Counted from the stretch's first letter, positions 10,168 through 18,895 are shown. The stretch is DNA of 32,793 nt from Bradyrhizobium sp. AS23.2 (GCF_001908185.1 NZ_LGHM01000116.1:1-32793), one strand, 5' to 3'. Program-made: numbers and translations. Notes: a model not told the origin generated them from the sequence alone.

Positions 10168-11784
10168 TTACTCCGCCGCGAGCTTCACGTCCGGCGCGGC
10201 GGCGCGCACTTCGGCGTCGACCTGGGCCTCGAACTTGGCGAAGTTCTTCTGGAACATGCCGACCAGAGCGCGGGCAGTCTTGTCGAACTCGTCCTTGTCC
10301 TTCCAGGTGTTGACCGGATTGAGGATCTCGCTCGGCACGCCCGGCAGCGCGGTCGGGACCGCGAAGCCGAAATATTTGTCGGTGCGGAATTCGACGTTGC
10401 GCAAGGAACCGTCGAGCGCGGCGGTGAGCAGCGCGCGCGTCACCTTGATCGGCATGCGCGAGCCGACGCCGTACTTGCCGCCGGTCCATCCCGTGTTGAC
10501 CAGCCAGCAGTCGACACCGTGCTTGGCGATCAGGTCGCGCAGCATGTTGCCATAGACGCTGGGGTCGAGCGGCAGGAAGGGCGAGCCGAAGCAGGTCGAG
10601 AATTCCGGCTGCGGCTCGTTGCCGAGACCGCGCTCGGTGCCCGCAACCTTGGCGGTGTAGCCGGAGAGGAAGTGATACATCGCCTGCGGCGGCGAGAGCT
10701 TTGCGATCGGCGGCAGCACGCCGAAGGCGTCGGCGGCGAGCATCACCACGTTCTTCGGCTGCGGCGCGCGGCCGGTGCGCGAAGCGTTCGGGATGAAGTC
10801 GAGCGGATAGGCCGAACGGGTGTTCTCGGTCTTGGAGCCATCGTCGAAATCGACGACGCGGGTGTCTTCGTCGAGCACGCAGTTCTCGAGCACCGCGCCG
10901 AAGCGCGTCGAGGCGGCATAAATCTGGGGCTCGGCTTCCTGCGACAGCTTGATGCACTTGGCGTAGCAGCCGCCTTCGAAGTTGAACACGCCGTTCGGGC
11001 CCCAGCCGTGCTCGTCGTCGCCGATCAGCGTACGGTTGGGATCGGCCGACAGCGTGGTCTTGCCGGTGCCGGACAGGCCGAAGAAGATCGCAGCGTCGTC
11101 GTTGGCACCGACATTGGCCGAGCAGTGCATCGGCATCACGCCACGCTCGGGCAGATAGTAGTTCAGCGTGGTGAAGACCGACTTCTTCATCTCGCCGGCA
11201 TAGTAGGAGCCACCGATCAGGACGATCTTGCGGGTGAAATCGATGGCAACGACGTTCTCCGAGCGCACGCCATGACGCTTCGGATCAGCGCGGAAGCTCG
11301 GCATGTCGATGATGGTGAGCTCCGGCGTGAAGGTCGCAAGCTCGACCGCCTCGGGGCGGATCAGGAGCGTGCGGATGAAGAGCGAGTGCCAGGCGAGCTC
11401 GGTGAAGACGCGCGTCTTGATCCGGTAGGCCGGATCGGCGCCGCCATAGAGATCCTGCGCGAACAGCGTCTTGCCTTCGGCGTGCTTGAGGAAGTCCTGA
11501 TAGAGCGCCTCGAACTGCTCCGCGGTGATCGACTGATTGCCGGCCCACCACATCTTCTTGTCGGTGGTCGCGTCACGCACCGTGAACTTGTCCTTCGGGC
11601 TGCGGCCGGTGAACTCGCCGGTGTCGGCGCAGAGCGCGCCGTCGGCGGAGAGCACCGCCTCGCCTGCGGAGAGCGAGTACTGGTACAGTTGTGGCGCGCC
11701 GAGGTTCCAGTGAACCTGTTTGAGATTCTTTAAGCCGAATTTGTCGGCGCCGAAGGCACCGTTACGCACGCCCGTCTCTTGCAC
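10168..11784 (-). CDS. pckA: Phosphoenolpyruvate carboxykinase (ATP)
   Basis: The 538-residue enzyme converts oxaloacetate and ATP to PEP, CO2 and ADP, the first step of gluconeogenesis from C4 acids, which is central for rhizobia fed dicarboxylates. Diagnostic motifs are present: FTGRSPKDKF near the N-terminus, GGSYYAGEMKKS, the kinase-1 loop GLSGTGKTTLS with Lys242, the metal-binding IGDDEHGW, and NTGWTGGKYGVGSRM. Length is normal for the ATP form (about 535). The start is a GTG at 11784, seven bases after AGGAGGA (11792-11798 on the complementary strand). It ends at a strong terminator. Its closeness to chvI-chvG-hprK is conserved in Rhizobiales. Confidence 0.98.
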   Translation of the reverse strand: MQETGVRNGAFGADKFGLKNLKQVHWNLGAPQLYQYSLSAGEAVLSADGALCADTGEFTGRSPKDKFTVRDATTDKKMWWAGNQSITAEQFEALYQDFLKHAEGKTLFAQDLYGGADPAYRIKTRVFTELAWHSLFIRTLLIRPEAVELATFTPELTIIDMPSFRADPKRHGVRSENVVAIDFTRKIVLIGGSYYAGEMKKSVFTTLNYYLPERGVMPMHCSANVGANDDAAIFFGLSGTGKTTLSADPNRTLIGDDEHGWGPNGVFNFEGGCYAKCIKLSQEAEPQIYAASTRFGAVLENCVLDEDTRVVDFDDGSKTENTRSAYPLDFIPNASRTGRAPQPKNVVMLAADAFGVLPPIAKLSPPQAMYHFLSGYTAKVAGTERGLGNEPQPEFSTCFGSPFLPLDPSVYGNMLRDLIAKHGVDCWLVNTGWTGGKYGVGSRMPIKVTRALLTAALDGSLRNVEFRTDKYFGFAVPTALPGVPSEILNPVNTWKDKDEFDKTARALVGMFQKNFAKFEAQVDAEVRAAAPDVKLAAE

Positions 11785-12070
11785 GAAAAAATCCTCCTAG
11801 AACCCGCGACACATAGCGCGGCCAAGTTTTGGCGCCATCGCGGTCACCGTGAATTATAGGCCAGCCAGCCTCGGCTGGACGACCTAATAATCATGAACGC
11901 TGGCGTTGCCAAGCTGATCCCGCAGGATTTGGTTTATTCAAGGACCGCGCCAAACATCGCGCATGGCAGCTCTGAGCAGGCGCATCAAAAAATCACGAAT
12001 GATCGCGCAACCAAACGCGCAATTCGCGCATTATCAAAGGTTATTGCGACGCACAATTGTCGAGGCGGGC
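11785..12070. promoter_or_regulatory. pckA upstream region with a CCAGCC-TC-GGCTGG palindrome
   Basis: This 286-bp stretch between the TPR-CHAT gene and pckA holds the pckA ribosome site (11792-11798) and a 14-bp palindrome CCAGCCTCGGCTGG at 11865-11878, about 80 bases before the pckA start. That placement suits an operator for gluconeogenic control, but no known regulator consensus is recognised. Small frames here (for example 11893-12096) lack ribosome sites and look spurious. Confidence 0.4.
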
Positions 12071-14665
12071 TTATCTTACCTCACCTTCGCCGATGAGCGC
12101 GAAGGGCCCCCACATCGCAGGGTAAGCGTTGCGCGGCGACGAGGTGTCATCAACATACGTTAGCATGGCGCGGCGCAAGGCTTCGGCACGCCCGATTTTT
12201 GGTTCGTTTTTCAGCAGCTCGAAAGTCGACGTGGTCAAGCGGGTGGCAGCTTCCGAATCCACTGCCCAATGCGAGACCAGGAGCGCGCGGGCGCCGGCAT
12301 AGAAGAACGAGCGCGCCAATCCCGACAGCGCTTCCGCGCCGGGCTTGTCGCCGGCGATGGTGTTGCAGGCCGACAGTACGACCCAATCCGCATTGAGCTT
12401 GAGCTGGGCAACTTCGCTCGCGGTCAGAAGACCATCGTCAAGCTCCGAGGGCTGATCGGGAATCGAGAGCGCAAGCGAGGGCTCCCCCAGTCCCTTGACG
12501 TCGCCGGCAACGAGGCCGTGGGTGGCAAAGTAAACGATGCCATATTGAGCAAGCGCTGCACGCTTGAGCGTCGTTTCGCTGGCATCGCGGCCAAGATGAA
12601 TGTCCGCCTCGGCCGCGCCGACATCCCTGGCCACGGCGTTCAGCTCGTCCGCAGTATCCGGTAGTTGCGGCAGCGCCTGCGCAAGCCGCGCGCGATCAAC
12701 GCCGGCGCCGCGCCAGAAGTCGGTATAGGCAATTGTCGCGACGTTGCGCGCCACGACCTTCCCGCTTGCAGCGCGACGATCGGCCGGCCCTTCCAGGGCA
12801 GGGTTGAATACGGGGTCGCCAAACCCGGTCATCGGCTTGACGCCCTGGTCCTTGCCCGCGAAGGCGCGCAGCGATTTCAGGCTGACCACCGAGGGCAGCA
12901 CCGACACGGCCTGACGCCGCAACAGCCAGGCGGCGCTGCGATAGCCTTCGAGCGTGTCCGGGATCGCAGCTTGCGGCGTCTCCGTGACGAGCAGATGAAA
13001 CGGCAATGCGGTCAGCGCCGCCGATGGCACCACCAGCAGGCTGTGCTTGTCCTTGGTCAGCGCCTCGACCGGGCCGAGCAGCGCGACATAAAGTTCGTTG
13101 GCGAGCGCAAGATCGAACAATCCGGATTTGCCGGAGGCATCGCGCGCCTTGCCGACATCGAGGCCCTTGCGAAATGCGCCTACCTTCTGCGCCAGCGCAT
13201 CCGCACCGAGCGGAATCGCCCTCCAGTCGATGCCATCGCGCGTGATCGCGATGACATAGCTCTGCTTGTCGACGACGGAATAAAGCACCATCGCCTCGTC
13301 GACCGACAGCAGCGGCTGGATGTCCTTCACCGTCAGGGGCAGCGGATTGGAGAGCGAGGCGTAGTCGGGGAACTCGACAGCGAACGTCTTCTGCAAGCCG
13401 GCGCGCTCGTTCGCGATCGTCGCGATCCGCGCGCGGCCGCGCTGCTCGGCTGCGACGTCACGCTGGGCGGACTGCTTGGACACCGCGGTGATGATCGCCT
13501 TGTCGAGCGCCTCGGACTCGGCCGCGAGATCCTGGTCCCGGCGCACCAGCTCAGCGAGCCGGTCGCTGCCAGCGGCTAACCGCACCGCGAGCTTGTTCAC
13601 GGCCGATGCCGCGGAAGATTGCGTGCCGCGCTGGATCGCGGCCAGCGCCTCGTTCAGCGCCTTTTCATCGGGCAGCAGATATTGCTGTCGCGCGGCAAAC
13701 AGAATCGGCAGCACGACGCGCAATTGCGCGCGACTGGTCGCGAGTGTCCTTTCCGCCAGCGGCAGCGCGTCCGCGTTTCGTCCGGACACATAGAGAAAAT
13801 AGGCGAGATTGCTGGTCGAGGTCGCGACATCAGGATGATCCGGCCCGAGCGCCCGCTCGCGGATGACAAGCGCGCGGCGATAAAGCGGCTCGGCATCGGC
13901 GTAGCGCTGCTGGTGTTCGTAGAGACCGGCAAGATTGTTGAGAGAGCGCGCGACGTCGGGATGATCCGCTCCCAGCACTTTCTCGCGGATGGCGAGAGAG
14001 CGCTTGATCGGCGCCTCGGCATCCGCATCACGATTGAGGTCGCGATCGAGCTGGCCGATATTGTTGAGAATCGTGGCGACTGCCGGATGTTCGGGGCCGC
14101 CAACCTTCTGGTAGATCGCGAGCGCGCGCTGAAACAGCGGCTCGGCTTCGCCTTGGCGCTCCTGCCTGACATAGAGCGTGGCCAGATTGTTGAGAGCCTG
14201 GCCGACATCGGGGTGCTCGCGCGACAGGCTCTTTTCGCGAACGGCGAGCGCGCGCTTGAACAACGGTTCGGCCTCGGCGAAGCGGCTCTGCCGCTGATAA
14301 AGCGCGGCGAGATTGGTCAGCTCGGCCGCAATCAGCGGCGTTTCGAGACCGAGCGATTTTTCCATCAGCGCGATGGCACGCTTGTAGAGCGGCTCGGCCA
14401 GATCGTCATGGCCTTGACCGGCATAGACCTGACCGAGGTTGTTCAAGGCGGCGGCGAGTTCGCGACCGTTGTCGCTCTTCTCCAGGCTCGCGACCATTGC
14501 CTGTGCCAAAGGCAGCGCTTCCGAATATCTGCCGGCCTTGCTGAGCTCGTCGATCCTGGCGCTCTGCGCGGCGAGATTGCCTTTCTGGGCAAGAGCTGCC
14601 GTGACCAGGGAGGCACTCGCCGCGAGCGCCAAAGCCGCGACCAGCGTCAAATGACGGCGTTTCAT
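12071..14665 (-). CDS. Secreted TPR-CHAT protein (caspase-like protease domain)
   Basis: The 864-residue protein has a signal peptide (hydrophobic run to about residue 26, ending TAALAQ). Six 42-residue kinesin-light-chain-type TPRs follow between about residues 60 and 315 (repeating pattern AEPLYRRALVIRE, HPDVA). Then comes a helical linker rich in charged residues (about 320-430) and a C-terminal CHAT domain. In CHAT the caspase-like pair is intact: His716 in YFATHGLV and Cys767 in LSACNT, with GLARSFFYAGARALLVSHW after it, as in the family. CHAT proteases act in several bacterial effector and defence systems, usually in the cytoplasm; this one is predicted to be exported. It lies between a HugZ-like gene (77-bp gap upstream) and pckA, all on the same strand. 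Substrate and trigger are unknown. Confidence 0.9.
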   Translation of the reverse strand: MKRRHLTLVAALALAASASLVTAALAQKGNLAAQSARIDELSKAGRYSEALPLAQAMVASLEKSDNGRELAAALNNLGQVYAGQGHDDLAEPLYKRAIALMEKSLGLETPLIAAELTNLAALYQRQSRFAEAEPLFKRALAVREKSLSREHPDVGQALNNLATLYVRQERQGEAEPLFQRALAIYQKVGGPEHPAVATILNNIGQLDRDLNRDADAEAPIKRSLAIREKVLGADHPDVARSLNNLAGLYEHQQRYADAEPLYRRALVIRERALGPDHPDVATSTSNLAYFLYVSGRNADALPLAERTLATSRAQLRVVLPILFAARQQYLLPDEKALNEALAAIQRGTQSSAASAVNKLAVRLAAGSDRLAELVRRDQDLAAESEALDKAIITAVSKQSAQRDVAAEQRGRARIATIANERAGLQKTFAVEFPDYASLSNPLPLTVKDIQPLLSVDEAMVLYSVVDKQSYVIAITRDGIDWRAIPLGADALAQKVGAFRKGLDVGKARDASGKSGLFDLALANELYVALLGPVEALTKDKHSLLVVPSAALTALPFHLLVTETPQAAIPDTLEGYRSAAWLLRRQAVSVLPSVVSLKSLRAFAGKDQGVKPMTGFGDPVFNPALEGPADRRAASGKVVARNVATIAYTDFWRGAGVDRARLAQALPQLPDTADELNAVARDVGAAEADIHLGRDASETTLKRAALAQYGIVYFATHGLVAGDVKGLGEPSLALSIPDQPSELDDGLLTASEVAQLKLNADWVVLSACNTIAGDKPGAEALSGLARSFFYAGARALLVSHWAVDSEAATRLTTSTFELLKNEPKIGRAEALRRAMLTYVDDTSSPRNAYPAMWGPFALIGEGEVR

Positions 14666-14742
14666 GAACCCTCTCGCTGGCGACCTCGAACCATTACGGT
14701 CTTGGGTCGCCGCAATGGGCAGCAGCGTTCAATTCGTCGGAA

Positions 14743-15477
14743 CTAGTCCGTCTTCGCGCGCGCTTCGCCGGCAAGGCGGACCAGCATCTTGCGCAGCGCC
14801 ATACCGTTCGTCACCCGCTCCGGGAAATCCAGCCGCAGCGCAGTCTGGCCGTCCTGCATGTCGAGGCCTTCGGGGTCGCAGCCGGTGCAGCGCCAGTCAC
14901 CATCGGCTACGCCGAGGAGCCTTGTCGCATAGAGGGCCATGGCCTCGCGATGGTCGGCATTCATGTGCTCGACCGCCCCCTCCTCCGCTGCGAGCAGATC
15001 ATCGGCGCCGGTAAGGTCCGTGAGGAATTGCTCGGGCTTGAGGTCGACGATCCGGCCGAAGCCCGCAACCAGATGGGTTCCCGTGGGCCGAATCCGGAAG
15101 AACGAGAAATCCTTAAATGATACAAAGCCTTCTGCCGATAGATGGGCGTTGAGATACCGCCGCTGGAGCAGATCCTTTTCGGCGCCGGCCGGCTCGGCCC
15201 GGCCTGACAGCATGATCCGGGCGCCCTCCAACGGATCGCCGGCGGCACGCTCATCCAGCATCAGGGAGACCCGGCTATCGGCGACGATATTCCTGGTGTG
15301 CACGGCAAGTCCCGAGATCAGCAGGATGGGCGAACCATCCGGATGGCTCGCCAGATTGACCAGGGAACAATAGGGATCGCCGCTGCCGGCCATCAGGGTT
15401 GCCAGCGCACCCTGCCGCGATCGCCGCAGCAGCGATTTGGCAAGCTTTCCGGGGTCGAAATCGGGGGTCGGTTGCAT
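14743..15477 (-). CDS. HugZ/pyridoxamine 5'-phosphate oxidase-like protein with DUF2470 domain
   Basis: The 244-residue protein combines an N-terminal PNPOx-type split-barrel (LLRRSRQGALATLM, SLVNLASHPDGSPILLISGL, RVSLMLDE) with a C-terminal DUF2470 region (EHMNADHREAMALYA). This is the layout of HugZ/HutZ proteins, some of which bind and degrade heme; others bind flavin. Whether this one handles heme cannot be seen. The ATG at 15477 is preferred to a TTG at 15504, which only adds a Pro-rich stub. It is divergent from chvI across 242 bp and upstream of the TPR-CHAT gene on the same strand. Confidence 0.82.
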   Translation of the reverse strand: MQPTPDFDPGKLAKSLLRRSRQGALATLMAGSGDPYCSLVNLASHPDGSPILLISGLAVHTRNIVADSRVSLMLDERAAGDPLEGARIMLSGRAEPAGAEKDLLQRRYLNAHLSAEGFVSFKDFSFFRIRPTGTHLVAGFGRIVDLKPEQFLTDLTGADDLLAAEEGAVEHMNADHREAMALYATRLLGVADGDWRCTGCDPEGLDMQDGQTALRLDFPERVTNGMALRKMLVRLAGEARAKTD

Positions 15478-15719
15478 TGGCTTTCTCGGCTCGGGTGGTT
15501 GCAAGGTAGGCCTTATTTCGGGTAAACGGGGATCTGGTTATGGGTCGACATGCGGCGAATCCGCCGTATTTCGTGGAACTTGGTCACACTTCAGCCCAGC
15601 TTGCATTGCTCGGTGACAAAGTTCGAACCCCAAGTTCGGGACCCATGTATGCGGCGCATCACTGGATTGCTCGCCGTTTTCAAGCCACGACCCAAACGGA
15701 AAGCAGAAAGCAGAGGCTC
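15478..15719. promoter_or_regulatory. Divergent hugZ-like/chvI intergenic region
   Basis: This 242-bp gap between divergent genes must hold promoters for both. The chvI frame stays open back to 15540, but that segment is not response-regulator-like. No clear operator was found by eye. Confidence 0.4.
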
Positions 15720-16421
15720 ATGCCCACAATCGCTTTGGTCGACGACGACCGCAACATTCTCACATCCGTCTCGATCGCGCTGGAAGCCGAAGGCTACCGC
15801 ATCATGACCTACACCGACGGCGCCTCCGCACTTGACGGTTTCCGCACCACTCAACCAGATCTCGCCATCCTCGACATCAAGATGCCGCGCATGGACGGCA
15901 TGGAGACGCTGCGCAGGCTGCGGCAGAAGTCCGACCTGCCGGTGATCTTCCTGACCTCCAAGGACGAGGAGATCGATGAGTTGTTCGGCCTCAAGATGGG
16001 CGCCGACGATTTCATCCGCAAACCGTTCTCGCAGCGCCTGCTGGTCGAGCGCGTCAAGGCCGTGCTGCGTCGCTCGGCGCCGAAGGATCCGACCGTCGCG
16101 CCGAAGGAGAACGACGCCAAGGCGCTCGATCGCGGCCTACTGCGCATGGATCCGGAACGACATACCTGCACCTGGAAGAACGAGCCGGTGACGCTGACCG
16201 TCACCGAATTCCTGATCCTGCAGGCGCTGGCGACCCGGCCCGGCGTGGTGAAGAGCCGCAATGCGCTGATGGACGCCGCCTATGACGATCAGGTCTATGT
16301 CGACGACCGCACCATCGACAGCCACATCAAGCGACTGCGCAAGAAGTTCAAGGTGGTCGACAACGAGTTCGAGATGATCGAGACGCTCTACGGCGTCGGC
16401 TACCGCTTCAAGGAAGCCTGA
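15720..16421 (+). CDS. chvI: ChvI-type OmpR-family response regulator
   Basis: The 233-residue protein has a receiver domain (residues 1-115: IALVDDDRNIL, phospho-acceptor Asp52 in AILDIKMP, switch residues in FLTSKDEE, KPF) and an OmpR-type winged-helix DNA-binding domain (about 135-233: VTLTVTEFLILQALATRPG, VDDRTIDSHIKRLRKKF, YGVGYRF). Sequence and neighbourhood (chvG, hprK, PTS genes, pckA) match ChvI of Rhizobiales, which controls envelope, exopolysaccharide, acid-response and symbiosis genes. The frame is open upstream to 15540, but the receiver domain begins at the ATG at 15720. Confidence 0.95.
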   Translation: MPTIALVDDDRNILTSVSIALEAEGYRIMTYTDGASALDGFRTTQPDLAILDIKMPRMDGMETLRRLRQKSDLPVIFLTSKDEEIDELFGLKMGADDFIRKPFSQRLLVERVKAVLRRSAPKDPTVAPKENDAKALDRGLLRMDPERHTCTWKNEPVTLTVTEFLILQALATRPGVVKSRNALMDAAYDDQVYVDDRTIDSHIKRLRKKFKVVDNEFEMIETLYGVGYRFKEA

Positions 16422-16484
16422 GGCGCACGCGCCTTCAATGATGAGAGCATCGCCGGTTCTGATTCCATCGGGACCGCGATGGCT

Positions 16485-16527
16485 CTAAAGCGCGATGAGA
16501 TTGGGATGAACAATCATCGCGCTTTAG
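16485..16527. repeat. Inverted repeat CTAAAGCGCGATGA in the chvI-chvG gap
   Basis: CTAAAGCGCGATGA at 16485-16498 is the perfect inverted complement of TCATCGCGCTTTAG at 16514-16527, separated by 15 bases. It is one of two consecutive palindromes between chvI and chvG and probably a dispersed intergenic element. Confidence 0.88.
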
Positions 16528-16537
16528 GTTATTGTTG

Positions 16538-16586
16538 GAGCATGATCTTTTCGGAAAGCCGCTGCACACTTTTCCGGATCATGCTC
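16538..16586. repeat. Palindromic repeat GAGCATGATC...GATCATGCTC in the chvI-chvG gap
   Basis: GAGCATGATC (16538-16547) and GATCATGCTC (16577-16586) are perfect inverted arms, and inside them TTTTCGGAAA and TTTTCCG partly pair. This motif is widespread between genes in Bradyrhizobium and relatives. It lies 50 bases before chvG. Confidence 0.88.
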
Positions 16587-16636
16587 TAGGATGCGGGGCC
16601 CCCTTCGCACGAGATGTCCTAACGCGGGCGTAAGCA

Positions 16637-18433
16637 TTGCTTGACCGAACGCAGCCTCACGAGAACCAGAGCGCCGGGGATTTCGCATCCGACCGCGTTC
16701 CGGAGCACGTCGCCGAGGACAAGGCGGCTCCGCAGGGCTGGGGGCCGCTGAATTGGCTGAAGCGCGCCGGGCAATTCTTCTTCGCGCTGTCCTTCTCCAG
16801 CCTGACCCGCCGCATCGTCTCGCTTAACCTCGCCGGCCTCGTCGCGCTGGTCGCGAGCATCCTGTACCTGTCGCAATTCCGCGCCGGCCTGATTGACGCG
16901 CGCGCCCAGAGCCTGCTGGTGCAGGCCGAGATCATCGCCGGTGCAATCGGAGCGTCGGCGACGGTGCAGACCAACGCGATCACGGTCGATCCTGACCGGC
17001 TGCTCGATCTGAAACTGGGCGACAGCTATGGCGGGACAGACGACTCGCTGGATTTCCCGATCAATCCGGAGCGTGTTGCGCCGGTATTGCGTACGCTGAT
17101 CTCGCCGACCAAGACCCGCGCCCGGATATTCGATCCCAACGGCACGCTCTTGCTCGATAGCCGCGACCTCGACAACGTACTGGCCTTCCCGCTGCCGCCG
17201 CCGTCGGAGAAACCCGGCCTGGTCGAGCGCGGCATGGTCGCAGTGCGCACCTGGCTGAACCGCGGCGACCTGCCGCTCTATCGCGAGCTGGGGCGCGAGA
17301 ACGGCAAGGGCTATGCGGAAGTGGGCGATGCGCTCCAGGGCCAGAAACGCTCGATGGTGCGGGTCAATTCGCGCGGCGAGGTGATCGTCTCGGTTGCGGT
17401 CCCCGTGCTGCGCTCGCGTGCCATCCACGGCGCGCTGATGCTGTCCACCCAGGGCGACGACATCGACCAGATGGTCACCGCCGAGCGCCTCGCCATTCTG
17501 AAAGTCGGCGGTGTCGCCGCCGCCGTCATGATCATGCTGTCGCTGCTGCTCGCGAGCACGATCGCAGGCCCGGTGCGCCGGCTCGCCGACAGCGCCGAGC
17601 GCGTCCGCCGCCGCATCAAGGCCCGCATCGAGATCCCCGACTTCACCCGCCGCCGCGACGAGATCGGCCATCTTTCCGGGGCGCTGCGCGACATGACCAG
17701 CGCGCTCTACAGCCGGATCGAGGCGATCGAGATGTTCGCCGCCGACGTCGCGCACGAATTGAAGAACCCGCTGACCTCGCTGCGCTCCGCCGTCGAGACG
17801 CTGCCGCTGGCGCGCAACGAGAGCAGCCGCGCGCGCCTGCTCGAGGTGATCGAGCACGACGTCAAGCGGCTCGACCGCCTGATCTCGGACATCTCGGACG
17901 CCAGCCGGCTCGATGCGGAGCTACAGCGGCAGGACGCGATCGCGGTCGATCTCCGTCGCCTGCTCGGCACGCTGGTCTCGGTCGCGAACGAGACCAAGCT
18001 CGGCCACGACGTCGCCGTCGAGGCCCGCTTCGAGGGCCGCGGCCCGACCGATACGTTCTCCGTGACCGGCCACGATTCACGGCTGGGGCAGGTGGTCGCC
18101 AACCTGCTCTCCAACGCGCAGTCGTTCTCCGAACCCGGCAGCAAGGTGCGTCTCACCTGCCGGCGCGTGCGTTCCGAGATCGAGATCGTGGTCGACGATG
18201 ACGGTCCCGGCATCCGCGACGATGCGCTGGAGCGCATCTTCGAGCGTTTCTACACCGACCGTCCGCATCAGGGCTTCGGCCAGAACTCCGGCCTCGGCCT
18301 GTCGATCTCCAAGCAGATCGTCGACGCCCATGGCGGACGTATCTGGGCCGAGAACCGCCCCGGTCCCGCGGATGCCGACGGCGCGCCGACGGTTGCCGGC
18401 GCACGCTTCGTGGTGAGGCTGCCGGCGCTATGA
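16637..18433 (+). CDS. chvG: ChvG-type membrane sensor histidine kinase
   Basis: The 598-residue inner-membrane kinase has TM1 near residues 55-78 (IVSLNLAGLVALVASILYL), a periplasmic sensor region of about 200 residues (stimulus-sensing type) and TM2 near 286-310. A HAMP segment follows, then HisKA with phospho-His373 in DVAHELKNPLTSLR, and the ATPase domain (N box NLLSNAQSF near 490, G1 DDDGPGIRD near 520, G2 GLGLSIS near 553). It partners ChvI. In Rhizobiales the periplasmic repressor ExoR restrains ChvG/ExoS; exoR is not in this window. The start is a TTG at 16637: a TAA lies two codons upstream, and no ATG or GTG lies ahead of TM1. It overlaps hprK by ATGA. Confidence 0.94.
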   Translation: MLDRTQPHENQSAGDFASDRVPEHVAEDKAAPQGWGPLNWLKRAGQFFFALSFSSLTRRIVSLNLAGLVALVASILYLSQFRAGLIDARAQSLLVQAEIIAGAIGASATVQTNAITVDPDRLLDLKLGDSYGGTDDSLDFPINPERVAPVLRTLISPTKTRARIFDPNGTLLLDSRDLDNVLAFPLPPPSEKPGLVERGMVAVRTWLNRGDLPLYRELGRENGKGYAEVGDALQGQKRSMVRVNSRGEVIVSVAVPVLRSRAIHGALMLSTQGDDIDQMVTAERLAILKVGGVAAAVMIMLSLLLASTIAGPVRRLADSAERVRRRIKARIEIPDFTRRRDEIGHLSGALRDMTSALYSRIEAIEMFAADVAHELKNPLTSLRSAVETLPLARNESSRARLLEVIEHDVKRLDRLISDISDASRLDAELQRQDAIAVDLRRLLGTLVSVANETKLGHDVAVEARFEGRGPTDTFSVTGHDSRLGQVVANLLSNAQSFSEPGSKVRLTCRRVRSEIEIVVDDDGPGIRDDALERIFERFYTDRPHQGFGQNSGLGLSISKQIVDAHGGRIWAENRPGPADADGAPTVAGARFVVRLPAL

Positions 18434-18879
18434 GCGAAGGCGGGCCCAGCGTTCACGCCTCCGCAGTCAAGATCGGACATCTGGCGGTTCTGATCCGCGG
18501 GCCCTCGGGCTCCGGCAAGTCGCGCCTTGCCTTCGAATTGATCATGGCGGGGCGCGCCGGCGTGATCGAAAGGACCGTTCTGGTCGGCGATGACCGTGTC
18601 CATCTGGCGACAGTCGGCCAGGAAATTGAGGTCCGCCCGGCCCCCATGCTGGCCGGCCTGATCGAAGTCCGCGGGCTCGGAATCCGCCGCTGCGACTTTG
18701 TGGAGCATGCGACAGTCGGCCTCGTGGTCGATCTGGACGCCGCGGACGCTGAGCGGCTGCCGCCAGCCGAATCTCTGAAAACAAGCATTTCCGGTGTCGA
18801 AATACCGAGAATCCCGGTGGGGCGAGGCTATTTGCCCCTCCCTTTGGTTGTCGCAGCCTTGACCACTACCAAGAGTTAA
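18430..18879 (+). CDS. hprK: HPr kinase/phosphorylase, short alphaproteobacterial form
   Basis: The 149-residue protein is the catalytic C-terminal domain only, as usual in alphaproteobacteria; the N-terminal domain of Firmicute HprK (about 310 residues) is absent. The Walker A loop GPSGSGKS is at residues 24-31, VGDDRVHL at 52-59, and the family signature reads LIEVRGLGI. It phosphorylates and dephosphorylates a serine of HPr, here probably Ser64. The start overlaps the chvG stop (ATGA at 18430-18433), giving translational coupling of sensor kinase and HPr kinase. Confidence 0.95.
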   Translation: MSEGGPSVHASAVKIGHLAVLIRGPSGSGKSRLAFELIMAGRAGVIERTVLVGDDRVHLATVGQEIEVRPAPMLAGLIEVRGLGIRRCDFVEHATVGLVVDLDAADAERLPPAESLKTSISGVEIPRIPVGRGYLPLPLVVAALTTTKS

Positions 18880-18895
18880 TCTTCGGCTAACTCTT
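18871..18895 (+). promoter_or_regulatory. Hairpin and CtrA-like half-sites over the hprK stop
   Basis: AAGAGTTA (18871-18878) and TAACTCTT (18888-18895) are perfect inverted arms spanning the hprK stop codon. The same bases read TTAA-N7-CTAA (18876-18890), one mismatch from the CtrA consensus TTAA-N7-TTAA. It may be a weak transcript-end hairpin or a binding site; there is no T tract after it. Confidence 0.35.

Noticed and set aside
10108..11733. 541-codon open frame antisense to pckA
   Set aside because: It is a mirror of a highly conserved enzyme gene, lacks domain motifs and runs across the intrinsic terminator.
11893..12163. Small plus-strand frames between pckA and the TPR-CHAT gene
   Set aside because: No ribosome sites, atypical composition, and partial overlap with the end of the CHAT gene.
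12071..14665. TPR-CHAT gene as part of a phage-defence operon such as a CRISPR-Caspase or gasdermin system
   Set aside because: No gasdermin, Cas or nuclease partner is adjacent and the protein has a signal peptide, so a defence role is not supported.
15540..15719. 60-codon N-terminal extension of ChvI
   Set aside because: Receiver domains start at the MPTIALVDDD segment; the extension has no domain and covers the divergent promoter region.
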